Notes under the pieces: model-generated
What the model was told of the DNA's origin: nothing
The model's input: the letters and a program-made list of their open reading frames with translations, nothing else
Database searches by the model: none
Translations under genes and position numbers: made by a program
Shown here: positions 19,206-28,244 of the stretch, piece after piece
How positions within the stretch are numbered: the first letter of the stretch is position 1
Layout of the letters: every line of letters starts with the position of its first letter
From: an uncultured Acetobacteraceae bacterium
Lineage (GTDB): Bacteria; Pseudomonadota; Alphaproteobacteria; Acetobacterales; Acetobacteraceae
Assembly: GCA_903907955.1 (NCBI GenBank)
Contig: CAIVPZ010000107.1
Coordinates: 1 to 43,322, forward strand
Direction: 5' to 3'
DNA length: 43,322 nt

Positions 19206-21785
19206 ATGAAATGGGTGCTGCCTCGGGCAGTCAAACAGGCGGCGCTGGCAGCGTTGCTGCTGCTCGGCGGGGCGACGTGGTGGGCGACCGGCCTGTGGCA
19301 GGACTACGAGACGAAATCCGAAGTCGACCGCACCTCGCAGGAAGCCGATCTGCGGCTGGCCGGCTTCGTCAGCGATTTCGAGCGATCACTTGCCTATATC
19401 CGTTCCGTCCCGGTCGTCGTTGCCAACGCGCCGGTCGTCAGGCAGGCCGTTTCGGGTCGCGGGAGCGACCTTCCCGCGCTCAATGAGTATCTTGCCTTCA
19501 TCGCGAAGACCCTGAACGTCGATCTCGCCTTCGTTGTTGATTCTTCAGGACTGTGCATCGCATCCAGCAACTACGCCCAGGCCAGTACATTGGTTGGCGA
19601 GCACTTCGCCGACCGCGAGTATTTTGCCTCCGCGCGCAATGGGCAGCCCGGCGTGCAGTACGCAATGGGGCGGCGCACCAACATTCCGGGCGTGTTCTAT
19701 TCGACACCGATCGAAATCGACGGCCATTTTCTCGGGGCGGCCGTGGTGAAGATCGATGTCCCCAATATCGAGCGCACGGTTTCGGCGAAGGGGGCCTTCG
19801 TCACCGATCGGCACGGCGTGGTCATTCTGGCGGCCGATCCGGACTGGCTGCTGAAGGCTGTTCCGGATGCCTCGGTGTTCAAGCTGACCGACGAGGAACG
19901 GCGACTGGCCTATAAGCGCGCCGACATCACCCAGGTGCCGCTGGTCCGCGTGACCGGCGAATTGTTCCCGTACCGGGCCGGCGCGGCGCTGACCCCGGCG
20001 GTGGTGATCCGCCGGCCGCTGCACACCGAAGGCATGACCGCCTTCGTGCTGGCCCCGCTCGATGGCCTGGCGGTGCTGGGCGCCAAGCGGTTCAGCATGT
20101 TCGTGATCGTCTATGGCGGTCTGTGCGCCGGATTGTGGGCGGCCGGTGCGTCGCTGCTGATGGCGAGGCATTCGCGGGACTACCGCAGCAGTCTGCTGGA
20201 GGCGAAGGAGCAGGCCGAAGCCGGCAGCCGGGCCAAGTCCGAGTTCCTGGCGACGATGAGTCATGAAATCCGGACGCCGATGAACGGCATCCTGGGCATG
20301 ACATACCTGCTGCTTGATACCGAGTTGAACGAGGAGCAACGCCACTCCGCCGACACCATCCGCATTTCGGCCGAGGCCTTGCTGTCGATCATCAATGACA
20401 TCCTCGAAGTTTCCAAGATGGAGGTCCGGCGGATCGATTTCGAAGACAACCCGTTCGAGATCGGCCGGCTGGTGGAAAGCGTCATGGATATCCTGGCACC
20501 GCGCCTGGGGGGCAAGGACCTTGATCTTTCCTGCTATGTCGGCCCCGAGGGACGCGGCGTCTTCATCGGCGATGAGGGACGCCTCCGTCAGGTGCTGATC
20601 AACCTGGTGGGGAACGCCATCAAGTTCACCGACCGGGGCAGCGTTGTGGTGACCGCCGGCGCGAACCGCCATGCGGACGGGCGCGAAGGTATTCGTTTCG
20701 AGATCAAGGACACCGGCGTCGGCATTCCCGATCAGGCCAAGCCACAGCTTTTCTCGATGTTCACCCAGGCGGATTCGTCGATGACGCGCCGCTACGGCGG
20801 GACCGGGCTGGGCCTGGCCATTTCGCGCCGGATCGTCGAAATGATGGGCGGCGAGATCGGGTTCGAAAGCCAGCTCGCCAATGGCAGCACGTTCTGGTTC
20901 TGGGTCCCGGTCCGGCGCGGCACCGATATCCCGTCGGGCGAGGCGGCAAGCCGGCTGCTGGCCGGCATGCGGGTGCTCGTGATTGACGACAATGCGGTGA
21001 ATATCGACATCTTCCGGCGTCAGATCGCCGCCGCCGGCGGCGAGGTCGGGGCCAGTACCGACGCCGCCTCGGGGCTTGCGCTGGCCCGCCAGGCGGTCGC
21101 CGATGGACACCCTTTCGACGTCGCCGTGCTCGATCACCAGATGCCCGGCAACAGCGGGTGCGAACTGGCTGCCGCGATCCGCGCCGATGCCGCGCTGGCC
21201 GCGATGCCGCTGATGCTGGCTTCCTCGGTGCCGGTGGCAAACCTGCGGTCCCAGGCCGCCGCTGCCGGCATCGATTGCGTGCTGTCCAAGCCGATCCGGC
21301 AAAGCGTGCTTATTCTCAAGCTGCTGGAACTGATCGGCCGCGGTCCGACTGTCCGCACCCCGCAAGTGGCGGAAGCCGAACCCGCCGCACCCGGCGCACG
21401 TGACGCCCTGCACATCCTGGTGGTCGATGATGTTGCCACCAACCAGCAGGTGGCAGCGGGATTCCTGAACAAGCTCGGCCACGCCGTGGGCCTTGCCGTC
21501 GATGGCCTGGAGGCGGTGGAAAAGGTCAAGGCGGCTGATTACGATTTGATATTGATGGACGTGCACATGCCACGGATGGACGGCATCGCCGCGACCGCCG
21601 TCATCCGCGCCATGCACGGCCGGAAGGCAAAGGTGCCGATCATCGCCATGACCGCCAATGCCATGGATGGCGACCGCGAGTCGCTGCTGGAGGCCGGTAT
21701 GGACGACTACATCTCCAAGCCGTTCAACCGGCGCCAGCTCGGAACGCTCGTCGAGACGTGGCAGCGCCTGCTGGCCCGGAAATAG
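19206..21785 (+). CDS. Membrane-bound hybrid histidine kinase with two receiver domains
   Basis: 859 aa. An N-terminal helix ([18 protein letters not shown]) and a second helix near residues 300-325 ([24 protein letters not shown]) enclose a periplasmic sensor of the dCache/DctB-like type, with motifs such as [22 protein letters not shown] and GVFYSTPI. A HisKA follows with H353 in [15 protein letters not shown], then a HATPase with [18 protein letters not shown] and [13 protein letters not shown]. The first receiver has acceptor D643 ([10 protein letters not shown]) and the second D785 ([13 protein letters not shown]) with the terminal ISKPF. The start at ATG 19206 is preceded by GGAAGG. No HPt domain or partner regulator is adjacent. 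The signal is unknown; the sensor type often binds small organic acids or amino acids. Confidence 0.92.
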   Translation: MKWVLPRAVKQAALAALLLLGGATWWATGLWQDYETKSEVDRTSQEADLRLAGFVSDFERSLAYIRSVPVVVANAPVVRQAVSGRGSDLPALNEYLAFIAKTLNVDLAFVVDSSGLCIASSNYAQASTLVGEHFADREYFASARNGQPGVQYAMGRRTNIPGVFYSTPIEIDGHFLGAAVVKIDVPNIERTVSAKGAFVTDRHGVVILAADPDWLLKAVPDASVFKLTDEERRLAYKRADITQVPLVRVTGELFPYRAGAALTPAVVIRRPLHTEGMTAFVLAPLDGLAVLGAKRFSMFVIVYGGLCAGLWAAGASLLMARHSRDYRSSLLEAKEQAEAGSRAKSEFLATMSHEIRTPMNGILGMTYLLLDTELNEEQRHSADTIRISAEALLSIINDILEVSKMEVRRIDFEDNPFEIGRLVESVMDILAPRLGGKDLDLSCYVGPEGRGVFIGDEGRLRQVLINLVGNAIKFTDRGSVVVTAGANRHADGREGIRFEIKDTGVGIPDQAKPQLFSMFTQADSSMTRRYGGTGLGLAISRRIVEMMGGEIGFESQLANGSTFWFWVPVRRGTDIPSGEAASRLLAGMRVLVIDDNAVNIDIFRRQIAAAGGEVGASTDAASGLALARQAVADGHPFDVAVLDHQMPGNSGCELAAAIRADAALAAMPLMLASSVPVANLRSQAAAAGIDCVLSKPIRQSVLILKLLELIGRGPTVRTPQVAEAEPAAPGARDALHILVVDDVATNQQVAAGFLNKLGHAVGLAVDGLEAVEKVKAADYDLILMDVHMPRMDGIAATAVIRAMHGRKAKVPIIAMTANAMDGDRESLLEAGMDDYISKPFNRRQLGTLVETWQRLLARK

Positions 21786-21844
21786 AGCAACGCCGGCCAG
21801 ACTGGCGACAGCCGGCCGGCAAAGTTGCTCGCCAAAACAAAGAG

Positions 21845-21888
21845 CTAGAGTGCGCTGACCGTTTACGGTCAGCCTGAAAGCGCTCTAG
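21845..21888. repeat. CTAG-bounded palindromic element
   Basis: Imperfect inverted repeat: outer arms CTAGAGTGCGCT / AGCGCTCTAG enclose an inner dyad GCTGACCGT-TT-ACGGTCAGC. It lies between the hybrid kinase stop and the convergent TRAP-protein gene. Similar CTAGAGC...GCTCTAG palindromes are scattered in alphaproteobacterial genomes as repetitive extragenic elements. It could fold as a long hairpin and end transcription from both sides. Confidence 0.6.
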
Positions 21889-21906
21889 CGTTGCCGGGCC
21901 AGCAAC

Positions 21907-22929
21907 TCATCCCGGCACCTTGCCGGCCAGCGTCAGCAACTCCGCGCAGGACGCACCGCGGGCGGCGAAATCCTTCCAGGCCGTTTCGCGGGCGATATCC
22001 TGCCATTGCTGCAACGCGGGCGCGTCGAACGCGGCGACCTTCGCGCCGGCGCGACCGAACACGCTGGCCAGTTCGATGTCGTCGGCCTTCGCCCGGTCCA
22101 GGGCGAACGCCTCCAGCGATGCGCCCACCTCGCTGATCGCCTTCTGCTGGTCGGCCGGCAGGCTGTCATGGATCGCCTTCGACATCAGCAGCGGCTCGAA
22201 CATGAACCAGAAGCTGCCCTTGCTGGCGGTGGTGACGGCCTTGCCGACCTCCTCCATCCGGAAGCTGATCAGGGTGGTGGACGAGGTGATTGCCGCATCG
22301 ATCGCGCCGGACTGCATGGCGGGGCGGATCTCGTTCGATGGCACCGCGGAAATGACGCCGCCGGCCCCCTTCAGCATCAGGTCCATCTCGCGCGAGCCGC
22401 CGCGGATCTTCAGGCCCTTCACATCGTCCGGCCGCACCACCGCGCCGGCGCGCGAAACCACCCCGCCGGACTGCCAGATCCAGGTGATGATCTTCACCCC
22501 GCGCTGCTCCAGCGTGTCGGTCAGCCGCGCGCCGATTTCCGCCGCCTTCCAGGCCAGCGCCTGCTGCCAGGAGGTGACCAGACCGGGCATCAGGCCGATA
22601 TTGACCTCGGGCACCTCACCGCCGGCATAGGCGAGCGGATACAGGGTGAAGTCGAGCGCACCGCGGCGCAGCGCCGAGAACTGCGCCACGGTTTTCACCA
22701 GCATCGCGGCGGGATGGATTTCGAATGACAGTTCGTTGTTGGTCCGCTGCTGCACCTCGGCGGCGAAGCGGCGCACCAGGCGGTCGCGGAAATCGCCCTG
22801 ATCGATGGTGCCGCCGGGGAACTGGTGGCTGATTTTGAGCACCCTGGGGGCGGCGCGCAGGCTGCCGGGACGCAGCAGCACGGGGGCGGCGAGCAGGCCG
22901 GTGAGGGCGGCGCGACGGGGCAGGCGCAT
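21907..22929 (-). CDS. TRAP-type C4-dicarboxylate transporter solute-binding protein (orphan)
   Basis: 340-aa DctP-family periplasmic binding protein. The start at ATG 22927-22929 (GGAGG upstream) gives a twin-arginine-type signal (RLPRRAALTGLLAAPVLL). Family features follow: LKISHQFPGGTIDQGDFRDR, FEIHPAAMLVKTVAQFSALRRGALDFTLYP, GLKIRGGSREMDLMLKGAGG with the substrate-anchoring Arg region, and SNEIRPAMQSGAIDAAITSSTTL. Longer upstream starts would read through the tRNA gene and are rejected. The membrane partners DctQ and DctM are not adjacent, so it either works with a remote transporter or serves as a sensor partner. The dCache-type kinase next door is a possible but unproven partner. Confidence 0.9.
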   Translation of the reverse strand: MRLPRRAALTGLLAAPVLLRPGSLRAAPRVLKISHQFPGGTIDQGDFRDRLVRRFAAEVQQRTNNELSFEIHPAAMLVKTVAQFSALRRGALDFTLYPLAYAGGEVPEVNIGLMPGLVTSWQQALAWKAAEIGARLTDTLEQRGVKIITWIWQSGGVVSRAGAVVRPDDVKGLKIRGGSREMDLMLKGAGGVISAVPSNEIRPAMQSGAIDAAITSSTTLISFRMEEVGKAVTTASKGSFWFMFEPLLMSKAIHDSLPADQQKAISEVGASLEAFALDRAKADDIELASVFGRAGAKVAAFDAPALQQWQDIARETAWKDFAARGASCAELLTLAGKVPG

Positions 22930-23050
22930 GGCGGTGTCCTCCGGCACGGTCAGGCCGCGCACGGCGCGCCGACCGCTGGGGTTGCGTGAATGCGCGATCG
23001 TAGGGAGGGGGGGGTTAAGACCTGGAGAACGCCGCCGGCCCGGGTCCCGC

Positions 23051-23079
23051 AAGGCGGCGTGGCACGCGCACGCCGCCTT
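23051..23079 (-). terminator. Hairpin terminator after the tRNA gene
   Basis: Perfect 11-bp stem AAGGCGGCGTG / CACGCCGCCTT with a 7-nt loop, 13 nt beyond the 3' CCA of tRNA-Arg and ahead of the TRAP-protein start. It would separate the tRNA transcript from the gene behind it. There is no long T run. Confidence 0.6.
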
Positions 23080-23091
23080 CCCGGAAAACTG

Positions 23092-23395
23092 TGGCGACCC
23101 CAGCAGGACTTGAACCTGCGACCTACCGCTTAGCTTCCCACTTCGGCTTTCGCCGCCGCCCGCGGGCGTTCGTGGGCTGGACCATCCCTTCGCCATGGCC
23201 GCATCGCGACCGGCAGGCGCCTGCCGTCTGGTCTCTACACCTTCCCGGCCGGGGGCCGGGCTTGGCTCGGGATCGCCAGGCCGCGCGGGCTCAGGGTTCC
23301 CCGAATTTGACAGGTTCTACGTCCGCCGTTTCCGGCGGCGCACTCCTTGCAATCCTTCCGAAGGCGGTTGCTCTATCCAGCTGAGCTATGGGGTC
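23092..23395 (-). tRNA. tRNA-Arg(UCU) interrupted by a group I intron
   Basis: Exon 1 is 23361-23395 and exon 2 is 23092-23133, both on the minus strand; joined they give a 77-nt tRNA including an encoded CCA. Acceptor stem GACCCCA/TGGGGTC, D stem GCTC/GAGC with the AGCTGGATA loop, anticodon stem ACCGC/GCGGT, loop CTT^CTAA and T arm GCAGG-TTCAAGT-CCTGC all fit. The spliced anticodon is UCU (reads AGA), and the joined anticodon region resembles bacterial tRNA-Arg(UCU) (AGAGCAAC...CCTTCTAAG). The intron sits between positions 34 and 35, inside the anticodon. Discriminator base is G. A -10-like TAGAAT lies at 23407-23412 just upstream. Without splicing this gene gives no functional tRNA. Confidence 0.92.
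23134..23360 (-). ncRNA. Group I self-splicing intron (IC3-like), 227 nt, no homing endonuclease
   Basis: The intron between the tRNA exons carries the conserved core of the small proteobacterial tRNA introns known from Azoarcus tRNA-Ile and Agrobacterium tRNA-Arg(CCU). These are GTCAAATTCGG (23301-23311), a Q-like CGAGCCAAGCCC (about 23258-23270), an R-like GTGTAGAGACCAGACGGCA (about 23222-23240) and an S-like GAAGGGATGGTCCAG (about 23177-23191). P7 can form from GACCA and TGGTC. A GCCGCCGGAAACGGCGG hairpin (near 23323-23340) fits P2. The 5' exon end CCTT can pair with AAGG at the start of the intron (P1). The last intron base is G, as required. At 227 nt it is too small for an endonuclease gene, so it should be mobile only in trans or fixed. 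Confidence 0.92.
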
Positions 23396-23451
23396 GTTGG
23401 CCGATCATTCTAATGCGGTACCGGCCGCGCCGCCAGACCGCACCGTTGGCT

Positions 23452-23763
23452 TCACGGCGTCCAGTTTTCGCTCCGGCCGAAGCGGAAATTATCGACATAG
23501 GATTTGGGGCGGATGCGGCGCGTCCTCGGCAGTTCCACGTCGTAGGCAAATCCGCCCTTCTCGGCAAAGGCCACCGCTTCCTCGCTGGTGGCGAAGCGCA
23601 GCCGCACCTGGGCCTGGGTGTCGGCACTGCCGCTCCAGCCCATCAGCGGATCGGCGCGGCGGGCCTCGGCGGGCTCGAATTCCAGCAGCCAGCCATGGGT
23701 GCGCGCCAGGCCCGACTGCATGGCTGTCTTCGGCTGCTGATAGATGCGGGCGCGACTGGTCAT
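23452..23763 (-). CDS. NADH dehydrogenase accessory subunit, ETC complex I (NDUFS4-like)
   Basis: 103-aa protein of the 'ETC complex I subunit conserved region' family, the bacterial counterpart of mitochondrial NDUFS4 (18 kDa), found mainly in alphaproteobacteria. The typical opening is ARIYQQPKTAMQSGLARTHG. A central WLLEFEP...DPLMGWSGSADTQAQV and the ending IRPKSYVDNFRFGRSENWTP are hallmarks. Start ATG at 23761-23763. Upstream frame extensions are shadow sequence. It is a stand-alone gene, as is usual for this subunit, and sits just upstream of the tRNA-Arg gene on the same strand. Confidence 0.93.
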   Translation of the reverse strand: MTSRARIYQQPKTAMQSGLARTHGWLLEFEPAEARRADPLMGWSGSADTQAQVRLRFATSEEAVAFAEKGGFAYDVELPRTRRIRPKSYVDNFRFGRSENWTP

Positions 23764-23860
23764 GGCGGCCTGGTTCTCCCGGTTCGGGCACTCGCCGCTG
23801 TAGCCTGCGCCGGCGGCCGGCGTCAAACAATGGCAACCACTTGCCTGGGAGGATGCCCCC

Positions 23861-24769
23861 TCACACCTCGACGTGGCCGCGCATGACGCCGACGCAGGTG
23901 CCGGCGACGGTCGCCAGAACCGGGCCTTCCGGCGTCTTGCGCGCGGTCGCCAGCAGGCGGCTCGGCCGGCCCAGTTCCTCGCCCTGGAAAATGTCATACG
24001 CCAGGTCAACGTTGTCGCCCGGCGCCAGCGAGGTCAGCAAGGCGGCCAGGGCGGCGCTGGCGCTGCCGGTCGCCGGGTCCTCCAGCACACCGGCCAGCGG
24101 GGCAAACACGCGGGCGCGCAGCCGGGTCGCATCGCCGTCCACACGGACGTAGAGCAGCAGGTTCAGCTGGCCGGCCAACGCGTCGATGGCGTGCACGGCG
24201 CGGCGGAAGGCGGCGACGTCGGGGATGGCGCGGGACAGCGCGGCGATACTCGTCACCTCGGCAATCACGAAGGGGAAGCCGACCGAGGCGACCAGCGGCT
24301 CATGCGCCATGGTGGCGATGTCCTCCGACTCCAGCGAGGCGCAGGCGGCCGCCGTTTCGGTCGGCACCGCGGTGCCGATGGACAGCGAATGCGGTGCCGA
24401 GACGCGCGCCCCGTTCGGGCGGCCGTCGGCACCTTTGAGGATGTGCACGCGCACCAGACCGGAACCTTCCTCAAAGGTGAAGTGCTCCGGCAGCGCGGTG
24501 GCGCGGCTGGCCAGCACATAGCCGGTGCCCACGTTGGGATGGCCGGCGAAGGGCAGTTCCGTGGTCGGGGTGAAGATGCGCACGCGGGCGGTGTGGCGCG
24601 GGTCGGCTGGGGGCAGCACGAAGGTGGTCTCGGAATAGTTGAACTCCCGCGCCAGTGTCTGCATCTGCGCGTCGGTCAGGCCGGCGGCGTCGGGAAAGAC
24701 GGCCAGCGGGTTGCCGCCGAAGCGGACATCGGTGAACACGTTGACCGTGACATACGCGTGGCTGGACAT
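23861..24769 (-). CDS. PhzF-family isomerase-like protein
   Basis: 302-aa member of the PhenaZine biosynthesis PhzF / diaminopimelate-epimerase-fold family. The catalytic glutamate is in the [14 protein letters not shown] motif near residue 45. The family signatures [20 protein letters not shown] and [16 protein letters not shown] are complete. Start ATG at 24767-24769 with AGGAAAG upstream; the longer frame is rejected. PhzF homologues outside phenazine clusters have mostly unknown substrates, and no phenazine genes are present here. The metallo-hydrolase gene upstream ends 23 nt before its start, so the two probably form one transcript. Confidence 0.9.
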   Translation of the reverse strand: MSSHAYVTVNVFTDVRFGGNPLAVFPDAAGLTDAQMQTLAREFNYSETTFVLPPADPRHTARVRIFTPTTELPFAGHPNVGTGYVLASRATALPEHFTFEEGSGLVRVHILKGADGRPNGARVSAPHSLSIGTAVPTETAAACASLESEDIATMAHEPLVASVGFPFVIAEVTSIAALSRAIPDVAAFRRAVHAIDALAGQLNLLLYVRVDGDATRLRARVFAPLAGVLEDPATGSASAALAALLTSLAPGDNVDLAYDIFQGEELGRPSRLLATARKTPEGPVLATVAGTCVGVMRGHVEV

Positions 24770-24791
24770 GGCGCTTTCCTTCGGGTCGGGT

Positions 24792-25610
24792 TCAGGCGGC
24801 GCGCCAGGCATCGCCTTGCGGCGCGGCGCGGCCCTCATTCTGCAGCTTCAGCAGGTGGGCCAGCACGCTGCGCTCGGCGGCGGCGCGCAGGCGCGGGTCG
24901 ATGGGCGTGTAGATGATATCCACCAGGGCGGCCGGGGTGCGCGGCTGGTCGGCGATGGCCGCCAGCACCGCCGCCTCGCGGTGCGCGCGGTGCGCCAGCA
25001 GTTGTTGCAGGAAAGGGCGCGGTGCGGCCAGCGGCGGGCCGTGGCCGGGCAGCAGCAGGCGGTCGTCGCGGGCAAGCAGGCGGCGCAGCGAGGCGACATA
25101 GGCGGCCATGTCGCCGGAAGGCGGGCTGACCACGCTGGTGGACCAGGTCATGACGTGATCGGCGGTGAAAATGACGCCGTCGGCGCCGGCGAAGCAAAGA
25201 TGGTCGGCGGCGTGGCCGGGCGTGTGCAGCGCCGTCCAGCCGGCCACCGTGTCACCGTCATCGAGCGGGATGTCGGGGGAAAAATGCGGGTCCTGGCTGT
25301 GGTAGAAGGCGTGCGTGAGGGCACCGGTGGCGGCGCGCAGGGAATGCACGGCACCGAAATGATCGGGATGGGTGTGGCTGAGCAGGATGCGCGCCACACG
25401 GCCGCCGGTGGCGCGCAGGATGGCCTGCACATGCACCGTGTCATCCGGCCCGGGGTCGAGCACGCTGGCGCCGTCCGCACCGTCGATCACATAGGTGTTG
25501 GTGCCGTGATAGGTCAGCGGCCCCGGATTGGCCGCGACGAGGCGGGAGATGCCCGGGGCCACCGGGATCACCACGTCACGCGCCGGTTCGGGCTCGGTGA
25601 GGAATTGCAT
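24792..25610 (-). CDS. Metallo-beta-lactamase-fold hydrolase (LACTB2-like)
   Basis: 272-aa MBL-fold hydrolase. The metal-binding motif is SHTHPDHFGA, with further ligands in ALHTPGHAADHL, the Asp of IFTADHVM and LLPGHGPP. The C-terminal part (HREAAVLAAIADQPRTPAALVDIIYTPIDP) is the winged-helix-like extension typical of the LACTB2/hydroxyacylglutathione-hydrolase-like subgroup, some of which act as endoribonucleases. The ATG at 25608-25610 is preferred; a GTG two codons upstream is possible. The substrate is not certain. Confidence 0.88.
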   Translation of the reverse strand: MQFLTEPEPARDVVIPVAPGISRLVAANPGPLTYHGTNTYVIDGADGASVLDPGPDDTVHVQAILRATGGRVARILLSHTHPDHFGAVHSLRAATGALTHAFYHSQDPHFSPDIPLDDGDTVAGWTALHTPGHAADHLCFAGADGVIFTADHVMTWSTSVVSPPSGDMAAYVASLRRLLARDDRLLLPGHGPPLAAPRPFLQQLLAHRAHREAAVLAAIADQPRTPAALVDIIYTPIDPRLRAAAERSVLAHLLKLQNEGRAAPQGDAWRAA

Positions 25611-25660
25611 GGTCACCGCTTCGATGCACTATCGTGGGCGGGGGCGCAACCAACAGCTTA

Positions 25661-25690
25661 GGCCGTGGGGTCCGGGGCAGCGCCCCGGCC
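25661..25690 (-). repeat. Dispersed hairpin repeat, copy 5 (single hairpin)
   Basis: GGCC-GTGGGGTCC followed by CCGGGGC-A-GCGCCCCGG, i.e. the reverse form of the family core GCCCCGGACCCC. Only one hairpin of the element is kept. It lies between two divergent genes. Confidence 0.6.
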
Positions 25691-25716
25691 TTTCTTCACT
25701 TTTCGGAGAAGCCGGC

Positions 25717-26715
25717 ATGACGCTCAACCTGCTTACCGACGTCCCCGGCCTCAAGGTCGGCCACGCAACCGACCTGGCGCTCGGCTCGGGGGTGACCGCG
25801 ATCCTGTTCGAGCGCGCGGCGACGGTGTCGGTTGCCGTGCTGGGCGGGGCGCCGGGCGGACGGGAGACCACGATGCTGGAGCCGGAGATGGGCATTTCCG
25901 GCATCGACGCGGTGGTGCTGTCGGGCGGGTCGGCATTCGGGCTGGATGCCGCCGGCGGGGTGCAGGCGGCGTTGCGCGCGGCCGGGCGGGGGCTGGACGT
26001 CTTCGGCGCGCTGGTGCCGCTGGTAAGTTCCGCCATCCTGTTCGACCTGCTGAACGGGGGGAACAAGGCGTGGGGGCGGTTTTCGCCGTATCGCGAGCTT
26101 GGCCATGCGGCGGCACTGGCGGCGGCGCGGGGCGCGTTCGCGCTCGGCAGCGTGGGGGCCGGCACCGGGGCGACCACGGCGACGGTGAAGGGCGGGCTGG
26201 GCTCGGCCTCCGGCGTGACGCGCACCGGGCATACGGTGGGGGCGATCGTGGCGGTGAACGCGGTGGGCGCGCCGACGATCGGCGACGGGCCGTGGTTCTG
26301 GGCGGCGCCGTTCGAGCAGGAAGCGGAATTCGGCGGGCGCGGCTGGCCGGCGACAATGCCCGCGGGGGCGCTGGCGCCGCGGCTGAAGCGCGGGCCTGGC
26401 ACCAGCACCACGATCGCCCTGGTGGCAACCGACGCGGCGCTGACCAAGCCGCAGGCCAAGCGTCTGGCCATCATGGCCAATGACGGGCTGGCGCGGGCGA
26501 TATTGCCGGCGCACGCGCCGATGGATGGCGACACGGTGTTTGCCGCCTCCACCGGGCAACGGGCGCTGGCGGACGATTACGATCTCACCGCGCTTGGCCA
26601 TGCGGCAACGCTGGCGCTGGCGCGGGCGGTGGCGCGCGGCGTGTTCGCGGCGACCGCCCTGCCCTGCCCCGGTGCGCAGCAATCCTGGCAGGACCGGTTC
26701 GGCGCGGCGGGGTGA
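25717..26715 (+). CDS. P1-family (DmpA/NylC-like) self-cleaving peptidase
   Basis: 332-aa N-terminal-nucleophile hydrolase of the P1/S58 family, which includes the aminopeptidase DmpA and the nylon-oligomer hydrolase NylC. Conserved parts are VGHATDL near the N-terminus, VVLSGGSAFGLDAAGGVQAAL, GSVGAGTGATT and GTSTTIALVATDAALTKPQAKRLA. The last aligns with the NylC-type region whose Thr becomes the nucleophile after autocleavage, so this protein is probably processed into two chains. Start ATG 25717 has CGGAGAA upstream. No signal peptide. The natural substrate is unknown; peptides or amides are likely. Confidence 0.87.
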   Translation: MTLNLLTDVPGLKVGHATDLALGSGVTAILFERAATVSVAVLGGAPGGRETTMLEPEMGISGIDAVVLSGGSAFGLDAAGGVQAALRAAGRGLDVFGALVPLVSSAILFDLLNGGNKAWGRFSPYRELGHAAALAAARGAFALGSVGAGTGATTATVKGGLGSASGVTRTGHTVGAIVAVNAVGAPTIGDGPWFWAAPFEQEAEFGGRGWPATMPAGALAPRLKRGPGTSTTIALVATDAALTKPQAKRLAIMANDGLARAILPAHAPMDGDTVFAASTGQRALADDYDLTALGHAATLALARAVARGVFAATALPCPGAQQSWQDRFGAAG

Positions 26716-26723
26716 AGGCCGCG

Positions 26724-27773
26724 CTACCCCGGATGGAAGCGGAAAATCCGGAAGAACCGCTCGGCATAGGCCGGCCAGACCTCGGGGTTCAGCAGGCGCG
26801 GCGGGCGGCAGCCGTCGAAGATGCCGATCAGCTGCGCGGCGGCCATGCGGGCATTCTGCTCGCGCGATTCCTCGGTGACGCCGGCGGTGTGCGGGCTGGC
26901 GACGACATTCTCGAAGCGCAGCAGCGGATGGTCGGGCGGCGGCGGCTCGACCGCCCACACATCCAGCCCGGCGCCGGCGATGGTCTTGTTCGCCAGGGCC
27001 GCCTCCAGCGCCACCTCGTCGTGGATGCCGCCGCGGGAGGTGTTGATGAACCAGGCGGTCGGCTTCATCAGCTCGAACTCGCGGGCGCCGATCATGCCCA
27101 GCGTCTCGCTGGTGCGCGGGCAGTTGACGGAAACGAAATCGGCGCGGTGCAGCAACTGGTCCAGCCCCACCTTCTCGGCGCCGCGGGCGGCGATCTGGTA
27201 TTCGGTCAATTGGGGGTCGCAGGCCAGCACCGGCATGGCGAACGCTCCGCCACACAGCTCGGCAAGGCGGGAGCCGGTTTTGCCCAGCCCGATGATGCCC
27301 AGCGTTTTGCCGTGGATGGTGTTGCCGACATAGGCGTTGCGGTTGATGCCGGCTTCGCGGCGCATGTGCCGGTCGACCTCGATGATCCGCTTGGACAGCA
27401 GCAGCATCATGCAGAGCACGTGTTCGGCCGCCGCCTCGCGGTTGCCGCCGGCCTGGTTCACCGCCAGCACGCCGGCAGCGGTGCAGGCATCCAGATCGAT
27501 GGTGTCGTAGCCGGCGCCGGAGCTGGACAGCACCAGCATATTCGGCGCGGCGGCGAGCAGCGCCGCGGTGCCGCGCAGATGCGGCGGAATTTCGTCGCGG
27601 GCGCTGCCGATCTGGTAGGCATGGGCGCCGGCCAGCACCGCTTCGATCCCCTTCTCGCTGGTGGCGTTCTCCAGCTTGTCCAGCCGGATGTCGGACCGGG
27701 CGCCGAGCAACTCGGCGAATACCGGGTGGCTGAGCCGGTCGACATAGAAGACGCGTTTGGTGTTCGTGGCCAT
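26724..27773 (-). CDS. D-isomer-specific 2-hydroxyacid dehydrogenase
   Basis: 349-aa NAD(P)-dependent dehydrogenase of the phosphoglycerate/glycerate dehydrogenase superfamily. The Rossmann motif is GKTLGIIGLGKTGSRLAE. The catalytic triad is the Arg in FINTSRGGIHDE, the Glu in DVWAVEPPPPDHP and the His in VVASPHTAGVTEESRE. The exact substrate (3-phosphoglycerate, glycerate, lactate or other) cannot be assigned. There is no ACT domain, so it is not a long-form SerA. Start ATG 27771-27773. It converges closely with the P1 peptidase, 8 nt between stops. Confidence 0.9.
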   Translation of the reverse strand: MATNTKRVFYVDRLSHPVFAELLGARSDIRLDKLENATSEKGIEAVLAGAHAYQIGSARDEIPPHLRGTAALLAAAPNMLVLSSSGAGYDTIDLDACTAAGVLAVNQAGGNREAAAEHVLCMMLLLSKRIIEVDRHMRREAGINRNAYVGNTIHGKTLGIIGLGKTGSRLAELCGGAFAMPVLACDPQLTEYQIAARGAEKVGLDQLLHRADFVSVNCPRTSETLGMIGAREFELMKPTAWFINTSRGGIHDEVALEAALANKTIAGAGLDVWAVEPPPPDHPLLRFENVVASPHTAGVTEESREQNARMAAAQLIGIFDGCRPPRLLNPEVWPAYAERFFRIFRFHPG

Positions 27774-27898
27774 GGCCCCCCCGTTGCTGCGCTGGACTCG
27801 CGAAGCTGACGGCAGAGCCTAGCGTCCGGGTGGGCGGCGGGCAATGTTCCTGCTGCGTTTGGAATGGGCGCAGGCTGCTGCGGCAATCGATTGCTTCA

Positions 27899-27973
27899 CA
27901 AGCTCTGAGCGAGGCTTTGCCTCGCGCTCCACCAGGGCTCCGCCCTGGACCCGGCAGGGGCCACAGGCCCCTG
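27899..27973 (+). repeat. Dispersed GC-rich triple-hairpin repeat, copy 6
   Basis: Begins CAAGCTCTGAGCG, then three perfect hairpins: 27909-27925 (GCGAGGC/GCCTCGC), 27932-27948 (CCAGGGC/GCCCTGG) and 27955-27973 (CAGGGGCC/GGCCCCTG), with GACCC between the second and third. The same CAAGCTCTGAGCG start is found in copy 7 at 36413. Confidence 0.75.
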
Positions 27974-28244
27974 CACCCCACTCCGTTCGCGCTGCCGTTG
28001 CGGGCCACGGCACTGCACGCGGCGTGCCGTGCGGCCTGGTTGTGCGGATCAGGCTGCGCAGCAGGCACCAGGGATGCGGACGCGCCGTCGCAACGACCCA
28101 GGCGCGGGAACGAATGCATGAAACCGCCGCTTTCAATCAATAATTGATCAACTTGAAAATATACGCAGGGGATCGCGGCAGCGCCGGATCCGGGGGGATC
28201 AGAGCGCCCGGCGAACCGAAAATTCCCCCCGGGAGCGCCATTTT

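Noticed and set aside
21907-23196. Longer form of the TRAP binding protein starting at 23196
   Set aside because: It would translate through the tRNA 3' exon and terminator; the internal ATG at 22929 has a good ribosome-binding site and gives a proper signal peptide.
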